The notes below the pieces were generated by a model that was given only the letters and a program-made list of their open reading frames with translations, was not told the DNA's origin and searched no databases. A stretch of DNA of 64,000 nucleotides from Deinococcus sp. KSM4-11 (GTDB lineage: Bacteria > Deinococcota > Deinococci > Deinococcales > Deinococcaceae), in assembly GCF_004801415.1 (NCBI RefSeq), contig NZ_SSNX01000008.1, forward strand, positions 161,028 to 225,027. The letters run 5' to 3'. Position numbers and translations under genes: made by a program. Below are positions 12,559 to 20,887 of the stretch, piece by piece; positions within the stretch are counted from its first letter, which is position 1; every line of letters begins with the position of its first letter.

Positions 12559-13176
12559 GTGAAGCTGGTGGTGGGCCTGGGCAATCCGGGCACGCAGTAC
12601 GCCCAGACGCGGCACAACGTGGGCTGGCTGGTCGTGGACGAAGTGGCCCGCCGCGCCGGGGCGTCGTGGCGCAAGGAGGGCAAGGATGCCGAGCTGGCCG
12701 AGGTGCGCCTGGGCAGCGAAAAGGTGCTGCTGGTCAAGCCACAGACGTTCATGAACACCTCCGGCAAGGCGGTCGCGCCCCTGATGGGGTTCTACAAGCT
12801 CGAAGGCCCTGACCTGCTGGCCGTGCAGGACGACCTGGACAGCCCCTTTGGCCTGCTGAGGTTCCGGATGGGTGGTCGGCACGGCGGGCAGAACGGCGTG
12901 CGCGACCTCATCCGGCTGCTGGGCCACGAGGCGTTCCCGCGCCTGAAGCTGGGGATCTCGCGGCCCCCGGCGGGCTGGGATCCGGCCGACTGGGTCCTTA
13001 GCCGCTGGCGGCCCGAGGAGGCGGCGACCCTTGAGCAGCTCGTGCGGCTGGGCGCGGACGCCGTGGCGGTGTGGGCGACGGCGGGGCTGGCCGAGGGACA
13101 ACTGCAGTTCAACAGCACGGATCTGCGCCCCAAACCTGAACCGGCGTCCACCCCGGCGGAACGGCAGCCCGGGTAG
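12559..13176 (+). CDS. pth: Peptidyl-tRNA hydrolase
   Basis: 205 residues, slightly long for Pth because of a Pro-rich tail ([14 protein letters not shown]). It cleaves the ester between peptide and tRNA after premature drop-off, recycling tRNA. The N-terminal [20 protein letters not shown] holds the catalytic histidine, [13 protein letters not shown] the conserved Asn, and VQDDLD the catalytic aspartate; [14 protein letters not shown] completes the site. The GTG start directly precedes the family consensus N-terminus and has GGAGGT ten bases upstream. Confidence 0.96.
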   Translation: MKLVVGLGNPGTQYAQTRHNVGWLVVDEVARRAGASWRKEGKDAELAEVRLGSEKVLLVKPQTFMNTSGKAVAPLMGFYKLEGPDLLAVQDDLDSPFGLLRFRMGGRHGGQNGVRDLIRLLGHEAFPRLKLGISRPPAGWDPADWVLSRWRPEEAATLEQLVRLGADAVAVWATAGLAEGQLQFNSTDLRPKPEPASTPAERQPG

Positions 13177-13216
13177 TGGAGGCGCCGGGGGTGTCTAAGC
13201 CCGTATCCTGACCGGC

Positions 13217-14272
13217 GTGCCCACAACAGAATTGAGGCTGGACGTCCTGATGCACCTTTCGAACCTGCCGGGGGTGCCCGGACAGGAGGACGCGGTACGC
13301 GAGTTCGTGCTGCGGGAACTGGACGGCCTGGCCGACGAGGTGCGCGTGGACGCCCTGGGCAACGTGATCGCCTTCCGGGCGGCGCGCAAGCCGAAGAAAA
13401 GCGAGAAGGTCGAGCGGGTCATGGTCAGCGCGCACATGGACGAGATCGGGTTCCTGGTGCGCTTCATCGACGACCAGGGCTACCTGCGCGTGCAGGCGCT
13501 GGGCGGTTTCGACACGCGCAACCTCTTCGCGCGGAACGTGACCGTCCACACGCGGGGCGGCACGCTGCCGGGCATCCTGACGCCGGGTGGCCGCCCGGTG
13601 CATATCGCCACGCCGGAGGAACGCAAGAAGATCCCCGAGGTGCGCGATTTCGTGGTGGATCTGGGCCTGAGCGCCGATGAGGTGCGCCGCCGCGTGCGCG
13701 TGGGCGACATGGTCACGCTGGATCAGGCGGCGCGGCAGGTGGGGAATCTGGTGTGCGGCAAGGCCATGGATGACCGGGCGTCGGTGTTCATGCTGCTGGA
13801 GGTGCTGCGGCAGCTGCGGGGCAAGCGGCCCCGGCATGACCTGATCGCGGTGTTCAGCGTGCAGGAGGAAGTGGGCCTGCGCGGCGCGGTCGTCGCGGCG
13901 TACGGGGCGCAGCCCACGGTGGGGATCGGTCTGGACGTGACGCTGGCGGTCGACACGCCCGGTTCCACGCCGGACGAGGCGGTCACGCGGGTGGGCGGCG
14001 GGATCGGCATCAAGGTGTTCGATTCCAGCATGATCTCGACCCGCTGGCTGGTGGACGAGTTCGCGGATCTGGCCGATGCACAGGGCATTCCGGCGCAGCT
14101 GGAGGTGCTGGCCCTGGGCGGCACGGACGGCGCGGCCATCCAGCGCAGCCGCGACGGGGTGCCCAGCGTGACCCTCAGCCTGCCGACCCGCTACATCCAC
14201 ACCATCGTGGAAGCGGTGCACGTGGACGACCTGCGGGCGGGCGTGGATCTGCTGTGTGCGTACCTGCGTTGA
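13217..14272 (+). CDS. M42 family metallopeptidase
   Basis: 351 residues of the M42 (glutamyl aminopeptidase/tetrahedral aminopeptidase) family. Metal ligands are in place: SAHMDEIG, KAMDDRA, the catalytic Glu pair in VQEEVGLRGA, the late Asp in IGLDVT and the final His in YIHTIVE. These large cytoplasmic complexes trim peptides left by proteasome- or Lon-type proteases. The first 80 residues contain the LPGVPGQED and DALGNVIAF phrases typical of the family. TATCCT seven bases before the GTG fits a leaderless start. Confidence 0.92.
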   Translation: MPTTELRLDVLMHLSNLPGVPGQEDAVREFVLRELDGLADEVRVDALGNVIAFRAARKPKKSEKVERVMVSAHMDEIGFLVRFIDDQGYLRVQALGGFDTRNLFARNVTVHTRGGTLPGILTPGGRPVHIATPEERKKIPEVRDFVVDLGLSADEVRRRVRVGDMVTLDQAARQVGNLVCGKAMDDRASVFMLLEVLRQLRGKRPRHDLIAVFSVQEEVGLRGAVVAAYGAQPTVGIGLDVTLAVDTPGSTPDEAVTRVGGGIGIKVFDSSMISTRWLVDEFADLADAQGIPAQLEVLALGGTDGAAIQRSRDGVPSVTLSLPTRYIHTIVEAVHVDDLRAGVDLLCAYLR

Positions 14273-14351
14273 GGTGAGAACCTGAGGCGGTAAAGGTTCG
14301 CCCAAGGCGCAGGGGCAACGCCGGGGGGCCGGGCGGCGTACTGATGGTCGT

Positions 14352-14912
14352 ATGGAACTTCTCTCCGGTCTGCTGTCCTCGCTGGGACTCTCGGGTGCGG
14401 CGGGCCTGAACGCCTTCATTCCGCTGCTGCTGGTGGGCCTGCTGAACCGCTTCGGGGTGATGCACCTCGCGCAGCCGTATGACCTGCTCAGCACGACCTG
14501 GGTGCTGGTGGGTGTGGGCGTGCTGGGCGCACTGGATTTCGTGGGCGACAAGATTCCCGGCGTGGATCACGTCCTGCACCTGGTGGGCGGCGTGGTGAAT
14601 GCGGCGGCCGGCGCCATTCTGTTCGCGTCGCATACCGGAGTGGCGGACATCCCGCCGGCCCTGAGCATGGCGCTGGGGCTGATCGTGGCGGGGGGCGTGC
14701 ATGCCACGCGCGCGGCGGTACGGCCGGTCGCCACCGCCACCACGGCGGGCCTGGGCAACCCGGTGGTGAGTACCGTCGAGGACGGCACGAGCCTGCTGCT
14801 CAGTGTGCTGGCGGTGTTCGCGCCCGTGCTGGCGGTGCTGGTGCTGGCGGCGGTCGTGGTGTTCGGGTACCGCATGTGGTCGCGGCTGGGGGGACGCCGC
14901 CGGGCGCTGTAG
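14352..14912 (+). CDS. DUF4126 membrane protein
   Basis: 186 residues with about five membrane-spanning segments. The N-terminal GLSGAAGLNAFIPLLLVGLLNRFG and the ALDFVGDKIPGVDHVLH segment are hallmarks of DUF4126. The final helix ends in a positive tail (RLGGRRRAL), so the C-terminus is probably cytoplasmic. No role is known; members are often near nitrogen or stress genes without proof of function. The following 277 bases are noncoding and lead to the PII gene. Confidence 0.8.
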   Translation: MELLSGLLSSLGLSGAAGLNAFIPLLLVGLLNRFGVMHLAQPYDLLSTTWVLVGVGVLGALDFVGDKIPGVDHVLHLVGGVVNAAAGAILFASHTGVADIPPALSMALGLIVAGGVHATRAAVRPVATATTAGLGNPVVSTVEDGTSLLLSVLAVFAPVLAVLVLAAVVVFGYRMWSRLGGRRRAL

Positions 14913-15068
14913 CGCCCTGAACGTCAGGGGTGGGGAGAGGCCAGCGCGGCTCTCCCTACCTCTTTTGCCAGCTCCTGTGGACACTGTGCCTACCTCTCTG
15001 TCACGTCCGCAGTGAACGGCTGTCGTGTTCCGGCCGTACGCCCTGCACCAGTCCAGTCATCTGCTGCA

Positions 15069-15079
15069 TTTTGTCAAAA
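15069..15079. promoter_or_regulatory. Perfect palindrome TTTTGTCAAAA before glnK
   Basis: An 11-base palindrome about 29 bases upstream of the -35 box of the PII promoter. A related half, GTTTTGACA, overlaps the -35 box itself, so a dimeric regulator could bind both. The rest of the intergenic stretch 14913-15107 shows nothing else I can interpret. Confidence 0.3.
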
Positions 15080-15107
15080 GAAACCTAGCCAAATGGTTGT
15101 CAGAGTT

Positions 15108-15136
15108 TTGACATCCTGCTCATCTGGCCCTAAGCT
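15108..15136 (+). promoter_or_regulatory. Sigma-70 promoter of the glnK-amtB operon
   Basis: TTGACA (15108-15113) and TAAGCT (15131-15136) are separated by exactly 17 bases. This gives a leader of about 45 bases before the glnK ATG, with AAGGAG at 15179-15184, unlike the leaderless genes nearby. Confidence 0.65.
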
Positions 15137-15189
15137 CGAGCCATGCAGGGATGCAACTACTGCAAATTGAACGAGCACAAGGAGACGCC

Positions 15190-15561
15190 ATGAAGCTCAT
15201 CACGGCAGTCATCAGGCCCGAACGCGTCCAGCAGGTCAAGGAAGCGCTGTTCCAGGCCGGTATCAGCGGCATCACCCTGTCGCGCGTCAGCGGGCACGGC
15301 GGCGAGCAGGAAGTCGTCGAGCACTACCGGGGCACGCGCGTCATGGTGGAATTCCACGACAAGGTCGAAGTCCGCATGGCGGTCAGTGAACCCTTCGTGC
15401 AGGCGGCCATCGACGCCATCGTGCGCGGGGCCCGCACCGGCGAGGTCGGCGACGGCAAGATCTTCGTGCAGACGCTCGACCGCGTGGTTCGCATCCGTAC
15501 CGGCGAGCAGGACGCCGCCGCCCTGACGCCCGTCACCGAGACGCGTCTCACGCCCGCCTGA
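15190..15561 (+). CDS. glnK: PII nitrogen regulatory protein, first copy
   Basis: 123 residues. PII trimers sense ATP/ADP and 2-oxoglutarate and, among other targets, plug AmtB. The body is typical (MKLITAVIRP, TGEVGDGKIFV, VVRIRTGEQDAAAL). In the T-loop Tyr46 is kept in EHYRG, but position 51, where Tyr is uridylylated in enterobacteria, is Val. Control by GlnD uridylylation is therefore not expected. AAGGAG lies five bases before ATG 15190, which also matches the family N-terminus. amtB follows after 24 bases, a normal glnK-amtB operon. Confidence 0.95.
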   Translation: MKLITAVIRPERVQQVKEALFQAGISGITLSRVSGHGGEQEVVEHYRGTRVMVEFHDKVEVRMAVSEPFVQAAIDAIVRGARTGEVGDGKIFVQTLDRVVRIRTGEQDAAALTPVTETRLTPA

Positions 15562-15585
15562 CCGTGGGAAAGGAGCAGTGACCTG

Positions 15586-16905
15586 ATGACCCCCCGATTC
15601 CCATCTGCCCGACCCCTTCTGCCCCTGGCCCTGCTGCTCGGCGGCGCGGCCTTCGCGCAGACCGCCACCCCCAAGATGGACAGCGGCGACACCGCCTGGA
15701 TGCTCGCGTCAGCGGCCCTGGTGCTGCTCATGACGCCCGGCCTGGCCTTCTTCTACGGCGGCCTGAGCCGCACCCAGAGCGTACTGAACACCATGATGAT
15801 GAGCGTCGTGTCGCTCGGCATCGTCACGATCGTCTGGATGGTCGCCGGGTACTCGATTGCCTTCGCCTCCGGCGGCAACGGCTTCTTCGGCCCGCTGGTG
15901 AACGCCGGGTTCAGCGGCATGGCCGGACAGCTCAGCGGCACCATTCCCGCCTACGTCTTCGCGGCCTTCCAGGCCATGTTCGCGATCATTGCCCTGGCCC
16001 TGGTGAGCGGCTCGGTCATCGAGCGCATGCGCTTCGGCGCCTTCGTGCTGTTCGGCACGCTGTGGAGCCTGCTGATCTACGCCCCGCTGGCCCACTGGGT
16101 CTGGAACGCCGACGGCTGGCTCTTCAAGCTGGGCGCCCTGGACTTCGCCGGTGGCACCGTGATCCACATCGCCGCCGGCGTCTCGGGCCTGGTCGCCGCG
16201 AGCGTGCTGGGTGCCCGCATCGGCTTCCCCAAGACCGCGCACGTGCCGCACAACGTGCCCTTCGTCCTGCTCGGCGCGGGCCTGCTGTGGTTCGGCTGGT
16301 TCGGCTTCAACGCTGGGAGTGCGCTGGCCGCCAACCAGTCCGCCGCCCTGGCCTTCATCACCACCCTGATCGCCACGGCCGCCGCGATGCTTACCTGGCT
16401 GGCGCTGGAAAGCGTCCGTTCCGGCAAGCCCACCGCCGTGGGGGCCGCCACCGGCATGGTCGTCGGGCTGGTCGCCATCACGCCCGCCTGCGGCTGGGTC
16501 AGCCCGATGGCGTCGATCGCCGTGGGTGCGCTGGGCGCCGCCGCGAGCTTCGCCGCCGTGCAGCTCAAGCAGCGCATGAAGGCCGATGACGCGCTCGACG
16601 TATTCGCCTGCCACGGGGTCGCCGGGATCGTCGGCGCGATCCTGACCGGAGCGTTCGCCTTCACGACCGGCTCCGGGAAGGCCTGGGGCACCCAGGTGCT
16701 CATCCAGATCGTGGGCGTGCTCGCCAGCATCATCTGGACCGGCGTGGGCACCTTCATCCTGCTGAAGCTGGTCGGACTGGTCATGCCGCTGCGCGTGCCC
16801 GCCAACCAGGAGATCGTGGGGATCGATGTCAGCGCCCACAGCGAACAGGGCTACTCCGACAGTGAAACCGGCCTGGGCGCCCCCGTCTTCGTCGGCGGTG
16901 ACTGA
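15586..16905 (+). CDS. amtB: Ammonium transporter
   Basis: 439 residues. A cleavable signal peptide (ending GAAFAQ) precedes 11 membrane segments, as in many AmtB proteins. Family landmarks are DTAWMLASAALVLLMTPGLAFFYGG, the pore histidines in the DFAGGTVIHIAAG and CHGVAGIVGAI segments, and FGWFGFNAGSALA. It conducts ammonia/ammonium into the cell and is blocked by PII when nitrogen is plentiful. The cytoplasmic tail ends ETGLGAPVFVGGD. AAAGGAG lies about ten bases upstream. PII genes flank it on both sides. A hairpin terminator follows. Confidence 0.96.
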   Translation: MTPRFPSARPLLPLALLLGGAAFAQTATPKMDSGDTAWMLASAALVLLMTPGLAFFYGGLSRTQSVLNTMMMSVVSLGIVTIVWMVAGYSIAFASGGNGFFGPLVNAGFSGMAGQLSGTIPAYVFAAFQAMFAIIALALVSGSVIERMRFGAFVLFGTLWSLLIYAPLAHWVWNADGWLFKLGALDFAGGTVIHIAAGVSGLVAASVLGARIGFPKTAHVPHNVPFVLLGAGLLWFGWFGFNAGSALAANQSAALAFITTLIATAAAMLTWLALESVRSGKPTAVGAATGMVVGLVAITPACGWVSPMASIAVGALGAAASFAAVQLKQRMKADDALDVFACHGVAGIVGAILTGAFAFTTGSGKAWGTQVLIQIVGVLASIIWTGVGTFILLKLVGLVMPLRVPANQEIVGIDVSAHSEQGYSDSETGLGAPVFVGGD

Positions 16906-16946
16906 CCCCCGCACGCACCACCCGTAAACCAGAACCTCCACGTCCA

Positions 16947-16976
16947 CCCGCCCCCGACTGCATCCCCGGGGGCGGG
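16947..16976 (+). terminator. Hairpin terminator after amtB
   Basis: CCCGCCCCCG (16947-16956) pairs perfectly with CGGGGGCGGG (16967-16976) over a ten-base loop. The following CTGTTGTCGTG is only weakly T-rich. It separates the glnK-amtB unit from the second PII gene. Confidence 0.6.
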
Positions 16977-17082
16977 CTGTTGTCGTGTCTGGAAAATGTC
17001 TGGGAGGCGCTCCGGGGCGCAGGTGACCGCTCCGGGATCACGAATGGTTCGCAGTGCAACCCACACGGTGCATACTTTGACC

Positions 17083-17463
17083 ATGAGACTGATCACCGCA
17101 GTGATCCGCCCCGAGCGGATTCCGCAGGTCAAGGAAGCGCTGTTCCAGGCCGGGGTCAGCGGGATTACCCTGTCGCGTGTCAGTGGGCATGGCGGTGAGC
17201 AGGAAATCATCGAACGCTACCGGGGCACGCAGGTGATGATCGAATTCCACGACAAGGTCGAGGTCATGATCGGGGTGAGTGAACCCTTCGTGCAGGTCAC
17301 AATCGACGCGATCATGCGGGGGGCCCGCACTGGCGAGGTCGGAGATGGCAAGGTCTTCGTGCAGAACCTCGACCGCGTGATCCGCATCCGGACTGGCGAG
17401 GAGGACAGCGCCGCCCTGACCCCGGTCACCGAGAAGAAACTCATCCCAGAGGGCAGTTCTTAA
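17083..17463 (+). CDS. glnK: PII nitrogen regulatory protein, second copy
   Basis: 126 residues, close to the first copy (about three quarters identical by eye). The T-loop again has Tyr46 (ERYRG) but Val at position 51, so both PII proteins lack the uridylylation site. The C-terminus differs (EKKLIPEGSS). Unlike the first copy it has its own promoter: CATACT (17071-17076) lies six bases before the ATG, so the message is probably leaderless and separately regulated. A paralog pair around amtB suggests division of labour, for example one partner for AmtB and one for other targets. Confidence 0.94.
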   Translation: MRLITAVIRPERIPQVKEALFQAGVSGITLSRVSGHGGEQEIIERYRGTQVMIEFHDKVEVMIGVSEPFVQVTIDAIMRGARTGEVGDGKVFVQNLDRVIRIRTGEEDSAALTPVTEKKLIPEGSS

Positions 17464-17606
17464 CGCGCAGCTGGTCTCGAGTGCTTACGGCTGCCGGCAC
17501 CTCCAGCGGCGGCACCTGTGAATGAGAACCTCGATTTCGCCCTGTAGAACCTGTTCCTGCACGCTCCTGGCAGGAATCCCGCTCTACGCCCTCAACCGAA
17601 GTGAGC

Positions 17607-18695
17607 TCAGGATCTGGAATCAGGGGCTGGGCGGTCGGCGCTGGGGGCCGCCGAACTCGGGCTCCTGGATGCGGCACGGTTCAGCGACGCGGCCGGACGG
17701 TTGAGCACCGTGCCCGCCCGCCGTGCCATCCAGAGGCGCTGGCCGATCAGCACGATCACCAGCAGCGTCGTGCCGACCAGGCCCAGCAGGACGCGGTGTT
17801 CCGGAACCAGCATGACGCCCAGCAGGGTGAAGTACGCGATCATCAGCAGCAGGTAGGTGATCAGACTGTTGCCGCGCTGCGCGCTCAGCAGCACGTCGAC
17901 GTAGGTGGGCCCCTCTTCCAGCCGCTGCGGCAGCGGGTAGGCGGGCACCCGCACGTCCCGGTGCACATCCACGACGACCGCCGTGATGTTGTCCGGGCCG
18001 CCCGCATCGTTCGCGGCATTGACCAGGGCCCGCGCGGTCTCCTCGGGCTCGGCGCGCCGGGACAGCATGTCCAGCAGTTGCTGGTCGAACACCACGCCGC
18101 TCAGGCCGTCGCTGCACAGCAGCAGGCGATCCCCGGATCTGACCGGGAAGCCGAACAGTTCCAGCCGGACGCGTTCCTCGCCGCCCAGGGCATTGCTGAC
18201 CACGCTGCGCCACTGGTGGTCGCGCGCTTCCTGCTCGGTCATGTGGCCCAGGCGCACCTGCTCGGCCACCCAGGAATGGTCCTCGGTCAGGCGAAACAGT
18301 TCACCGCCCCGCAGCAGGTAGGCGCGGGAATCCCCCACGTGTGCGACCGTGACCGCGCCCCGGTCGACCAGGGCGGCCAGCAGTGTGGTGCCCATGCCCA
18401 CATACTCCCCGACGGCGTGCCGGAGGACGGCCAGATTCGCGGCCTGCACGGCCTCGGCCAGCCGGATCGGTGGGGAGCTGCGGGCATCGAGGTAATGCTG
18501 GCTCAGGGCGTCCAGGGCGAGGTTCGCGGCCAGCTCTCCGGCCGCGTGCCCACCCATGCCGTCCGCCACGGCATACAGCCCGCCACGCGGCAGGTCGAGG
18601 GCCAGGGCTGCGTCCTGGTTTACCCCGCCCTGCCGCTGACGACCCACGTCTGTCAGAAGACCTGACGACATAGCAGGCGTCGCGGAGGCGCGCAT
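17607..18695 (-). CDS. PP2C-type protein phosphatase with C-terminal membrane anchor
   Basis: 362 residues. The N-terminal 245 residues are a PPM/PP2C Ser/Thr phosphatase: GGVNQDAAL, the metal motif [34 protein letters not shown] and [11 protein letters not shown]. Two hydrophobic helices follow (about 290-308 and 315-335), then a Ser/Pro/Ala-rich basic tail. It would reverse Ser/Thr phosphorylation by a PknB-type kinase at the membrane; no such kinase is in the window. ATG 18695 is chosen because TATATT (18702-18707, minus strand) lies six bases upstream, better than the start at 18713. Confidence 0.9.
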   Translation of the reverse strand: MRASATPAMSSGLLTDVGRQRQGGVNQDAALALDLPRGGLYAVADGMGGHAAGELAANLALDALSQHYLDARSSPPIRLAEAVQAANLAVLRHAVGEYVGMGTTLLAALVDRGAVTVAHVGDSRAYLLRGGELFRLTEDHSWVAEQVRLGHMTEQEARDHQWRSVVSNALGGEERVRLELFGFPVRSGDRLLLCSDGLSGVVFDQQLLDMLSRRAEPEETARALVNAANDAGGPDNITAVVVDVHRDVRVPAYPLPQRLEEGPTYVDVLLSAQRGNSLITYLLLMIAYFTLLGVMLVPEHRVLLGLVGTTLLVIVLIGQRLWMARRAGTVLNRPAASLNRAASRSPSSAAPSADRPAPDSRS

Positions 18696-18924
18696 GAAGC
18701 CAATATAAGTCACGCTCTCTTACAGCTCTCCACACCATCTGCACCTGATGCCGTGCTGGCCGGAAGCCGGGAAGCGAGTGCTTGGACGGCTCAATAGATC
18801 GACAGTCGCGTCCTGGGATCGGGTTCACTGGCTGGACGTGTGGCTGGTGTGGCGTGTGTGCAGGCGAGGAGGTGGAGAGGAGCACGAGTCGGTGGAATCC
18901 CAACGCTCTGACCGAACAGATTCG

Positions 18925-19470
18925 TTACGCGCCGTCCACTACCGCCGAACGCTCACCTGCGCGGATGGCCTGTGGCAGCCGGTTCTGCAGCGGCGGAAGG
19001 GGACACGTCCAGCCCTCTCCATACGCGCAGTACGGGTGGTAGGCCATGTTGAAATCCACGTCCACCAGGAGTTCGCCGTCCTGTTCGGTCAGGGGGGCGT
19101 CCAGGTAGCGTCCGGCCCCGTACGTCTCGGTACCGCTGGTTCCGTCCCGGAACGGCAGGAACACCCGCTGCGGATGCTCCTCACCCAGCGGCGCAAACAC
19201 CGTCAGTGTGCGCTCGCCGTCAGGGAACGGCACCGTCACCGTGCCGAACGCGTTCATCTGGCGGGGCTCGCCGGTGTTCGTCTCAAGCGTGAACGGCACG
19301 GTGGAGTCCGGCGCGGCCTGGAGGGGCGCCTGGAAGGCCCACGCCTCGTCCGGCGGGTAATAGCTGAGCCCCGTGAACGCGTCTGGACGCACCGGCCCGC
19401 GCCCCGCCGCGAAATGCGCGTCCTTGCGCTGCCGGAAGTCCAGCACGGCCGCCTCGTAGGCGCCGCTCAC
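18925..19470 (-). CDS. DUF1684 family protein
   Basis: 181 residues. The signature FRQRKDAHF at the start, and later VDVDFNMAYHPYCAYGEGWTCPLPP, define DUF1684; the NPYCAY/WxCPLPP segment is the family's most conserved part. Members are cytoplasmic, of unknown activity and sometimes predicted as acyl-group hydrolases. The ATG overlaps the stop of the upstream S4 gene by ATGA, so the two are coupled. The 229 bases between this stop and the PP2C gene show nothing I can assign. Confidence 0.85.
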   Translation of the reverse strand: MSGAYEAAVLDFRQRKDAHFAAGRGPVRPDAFTGLSYYPPDEAWAFQAPLQAAPDSTVPFTLETNTGEPRQMNAFGTVTVPFPDGERTLTVFAPLGEEHPQRVFLPFRDGTSGTETYGAGRYLDAPLTEQDGELLVDVDFNMAYHPYCAYGEGWTCPLPPLQNRLPQAIRAGERSAVVDGA

Positions 19471-19670
19471 CAGTCCACGCTCACACGCTGGCCCGCATAT
19501 TCCACGATGTCGCCGCGCCGCAGCTTGCGCCGCCGTCGAGTCTCGACCTCGCCGTTCAGCCGCACCTCGCCGCCCTGCACCCGGAACTTCGCCTCACCGC
19601 CGGTCTCGACCAGTCCGGTCAGTTTCAGGAAATCCTGGAGGTCGATGGTGTCCGGATCGGCGCGCGTCAT
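19467..19670 (-). CDS. Small S4-domain RNA-binding protein
   Basis: 67 residues, a single S4 domain of the YbcJ/YaaA type: IDLQDFLKLTGLVETGGEAKFRVQGGEVRLNGEVETRR matches the alpha-L RNA-binding motif with the conserved GGEA and V-x-x-NG. Such proteins bind structured RNA, often rRNA. The strongly basic ETRRRRKLRRGD loop suits this. Translation is coupled to the DUF1684 gene by the four-base overlap. Confidence 0.88.
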   Translation of the reverse strand: MTRADPDTIDLQDFLKLTGLVETGGEAKFRVQGGEVRLNGEVETRRRRKLRRGDIVEYAGQRVSVDW

Positions 19671-19715
19671 GCGGCCAGGGTAGCAGGCCGTCCGAACTCC
19701 GCACTGGAGCCGGGA

Positions 19716-20387
19716 TCAGGGTTTGGAAGGCGTCGGGGGGGTCGGCGTGGTGGGCGTTGCCGCTGGCGTGGCCGGGGTCGCTGTGGCAGGCGTGGTGGTC
19801 GCGGGCGGGGTGCTGGCGGGCGCAGCGGCAGGCACCGGTTCCGGGGTATTCAGCTTGTACTGCGTGCTGAACAGCTTCAGGTCAGCATCGTCGATCCGCT
19901 GATCCTGGTTCAGGTCGCCGGGGAGCGCGCCCGTCTTGCCGTAGTTGCCCATCAGGATCGCCAGGTCGGCCAGGGTGATCTTGCCGTCGCCGTTCAGGTC
20001 AGCGCCGCTCAAGCGGGCGCGGGCGGCGTCGGGCGTCCACGCGCTCAGGCCCAGTTCCTTCGCCAGTTCGGCGCGCACAGCGTCGGCCAGGGGCAGGGGG
20101 CCCTGCGGGTTGAACTCGATCCGCCGTTCGCCCCCGACCGTCACGACCCGCGCGGCGACGTCCGGATTGAAAGGTGCGCCGCTGGTGCCGCTGCTCCCCA
20201 GGAACAGCAGCGGCCCAGCGCTGGTGTCCAGCGTGACCGGCAACTCCTTGGTATTCAGGGCCGCGATGGCCTCCTTCACGGCCTTCGTCAGCGTGTCGCC
20301 CTGCGGACGCAGCTTGATGGTGGCCGCCTGGGCCGCGCCTAGCAGCGTGACCGCCAGCAGCAGGCCCGCGCATCTGAGGCGTTTCAT
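19716..20387 (-). CDS. Secreted dockerin-like EF-hand protein
   Basis: 223 residues. A signal peptide (MKRLRCAGLLLAVTLLGAAQA) is followed by an unassigned domain (about 22-125) and then two 22-residue calcium-loop repeats, DLNGDGKITLADLAILMGNY and DLNQDQRIDDADLKLFSTQY. Their spacing and D-x-N-x-D-x-x-I-x-x-x-D pattern are those of type I dockerin, the module that docks onto cohesin. The C-terminus is a long Pro/Thr/Ala linker. It is last in a three-gene operon with ATGA and GTGA overlaps; the first gene encodes a lipoprotein with a possible cohesin-like domain. Dockerin-like EF-hands are also found outside cellulosomes. Confidence 0.8.
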   Translation of the reverse strand: MKRLRCAGLLLAVTLLGAAQAATIKLRPQGDTLTKAVKEAIAALNTKELPVTLDTSAGPLLFLGSSGTSGAPFNPDVAARVVTVGGERRIEFNPQGPLPLADAVRAELAKELGLSAWTPDAARARLSGADLNGDGKITLADLAILMGNYGKTGALPGDLNQDQRIDDADLKLFSTQYKLNTPEPVPAAAPASTPPATTTPATATPATPAATPTTPTPPTPSKP

Positions 20388-20887
20388 TTGGCCGCCCGCG
20401 CCGCACGGATCGCGTCACGCAGCGCGCCCAGCTCCGTGATGTCCTTCCCGGCGCTGTCCTTGAGGCCCGAGACCTTCCCCCCCGTGACCGGGTACAGGCC
20501 CTGGTTGAAGCCCACCAGGGGGCTGTCCAGGCGGCGGGCGTACAGCAGCACGACCACCTCCTGTCCGGCGCTCAGGGTCGGCAGGTCGGCCAGTCCCTGG
20601 AGCACGTACAGCGCCGGTCGGCCCTGCGACTGCGGCAGGCTGCCGGCGTCGCCCGCCAGGGTCTCGGCGACGGTCAGCGGATAGACCGCGTAGACGATGC
20701 CGCCCTCTGTAACGGTCGTGGCCGTGCCCAGTGTGGCGCGCACGATGACGTCCGCCTTCTTCGCCTGCTGGACGAAGGTCAGCGGTGGCGCGGTCGTCGC
20801 GTCCGCTCCCGGCACGGTCATCAGGCCCAGCGTCAGGGTGCCCACGGTCAGGGCGCGCAGGCCCAGGGTGCGCGGCGCAGCCCTCAC
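20384..20887 (-). CDS. Secreted protein of unknown function, 167 aa
   Basis: The GTG start overlaps the previous stop (GTGA, 20884-20887) and is followed by a signal peptide ending near GADA-TT. The mature domain is beta-rich: VYAVYPLTVAETLAGD, then PALYVLQGLADLPTLSAGQEVVVLLYARRL and PLVGFNQGLYPVTGG. This pattern (tyrosine-rich strand, a conserved GQEVVLLL strand and a VGFNQGLYPV strand) recurs in secreted bacterial proteins without known role. It lies between an Ig-like lipoprotein and a dockerin-like protein and overlaps both by four bases, so the three products are made together. Confidence 0.7.
   Translation of the reverse strand: MRAAPRTLGLRALTVGTLTLGLMTVPGADATTAPPLTFVQQAKKADVIVRATLGTATTVTEGGIVYAVYPLTVAETLAGDAGSLPQSQGRPALYVLQGLADLPTLSAGQEVVVLLYARRLDSPLVGFNQGLYPVTGGKVSGLKDSAGKDITELGALRDAIRAARAAK

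Noticed and set aside
15709..16947. A 412-codon frame antisense to amtB
   Set aside because: Low-complexity product opposite a clear ammonium transporter.
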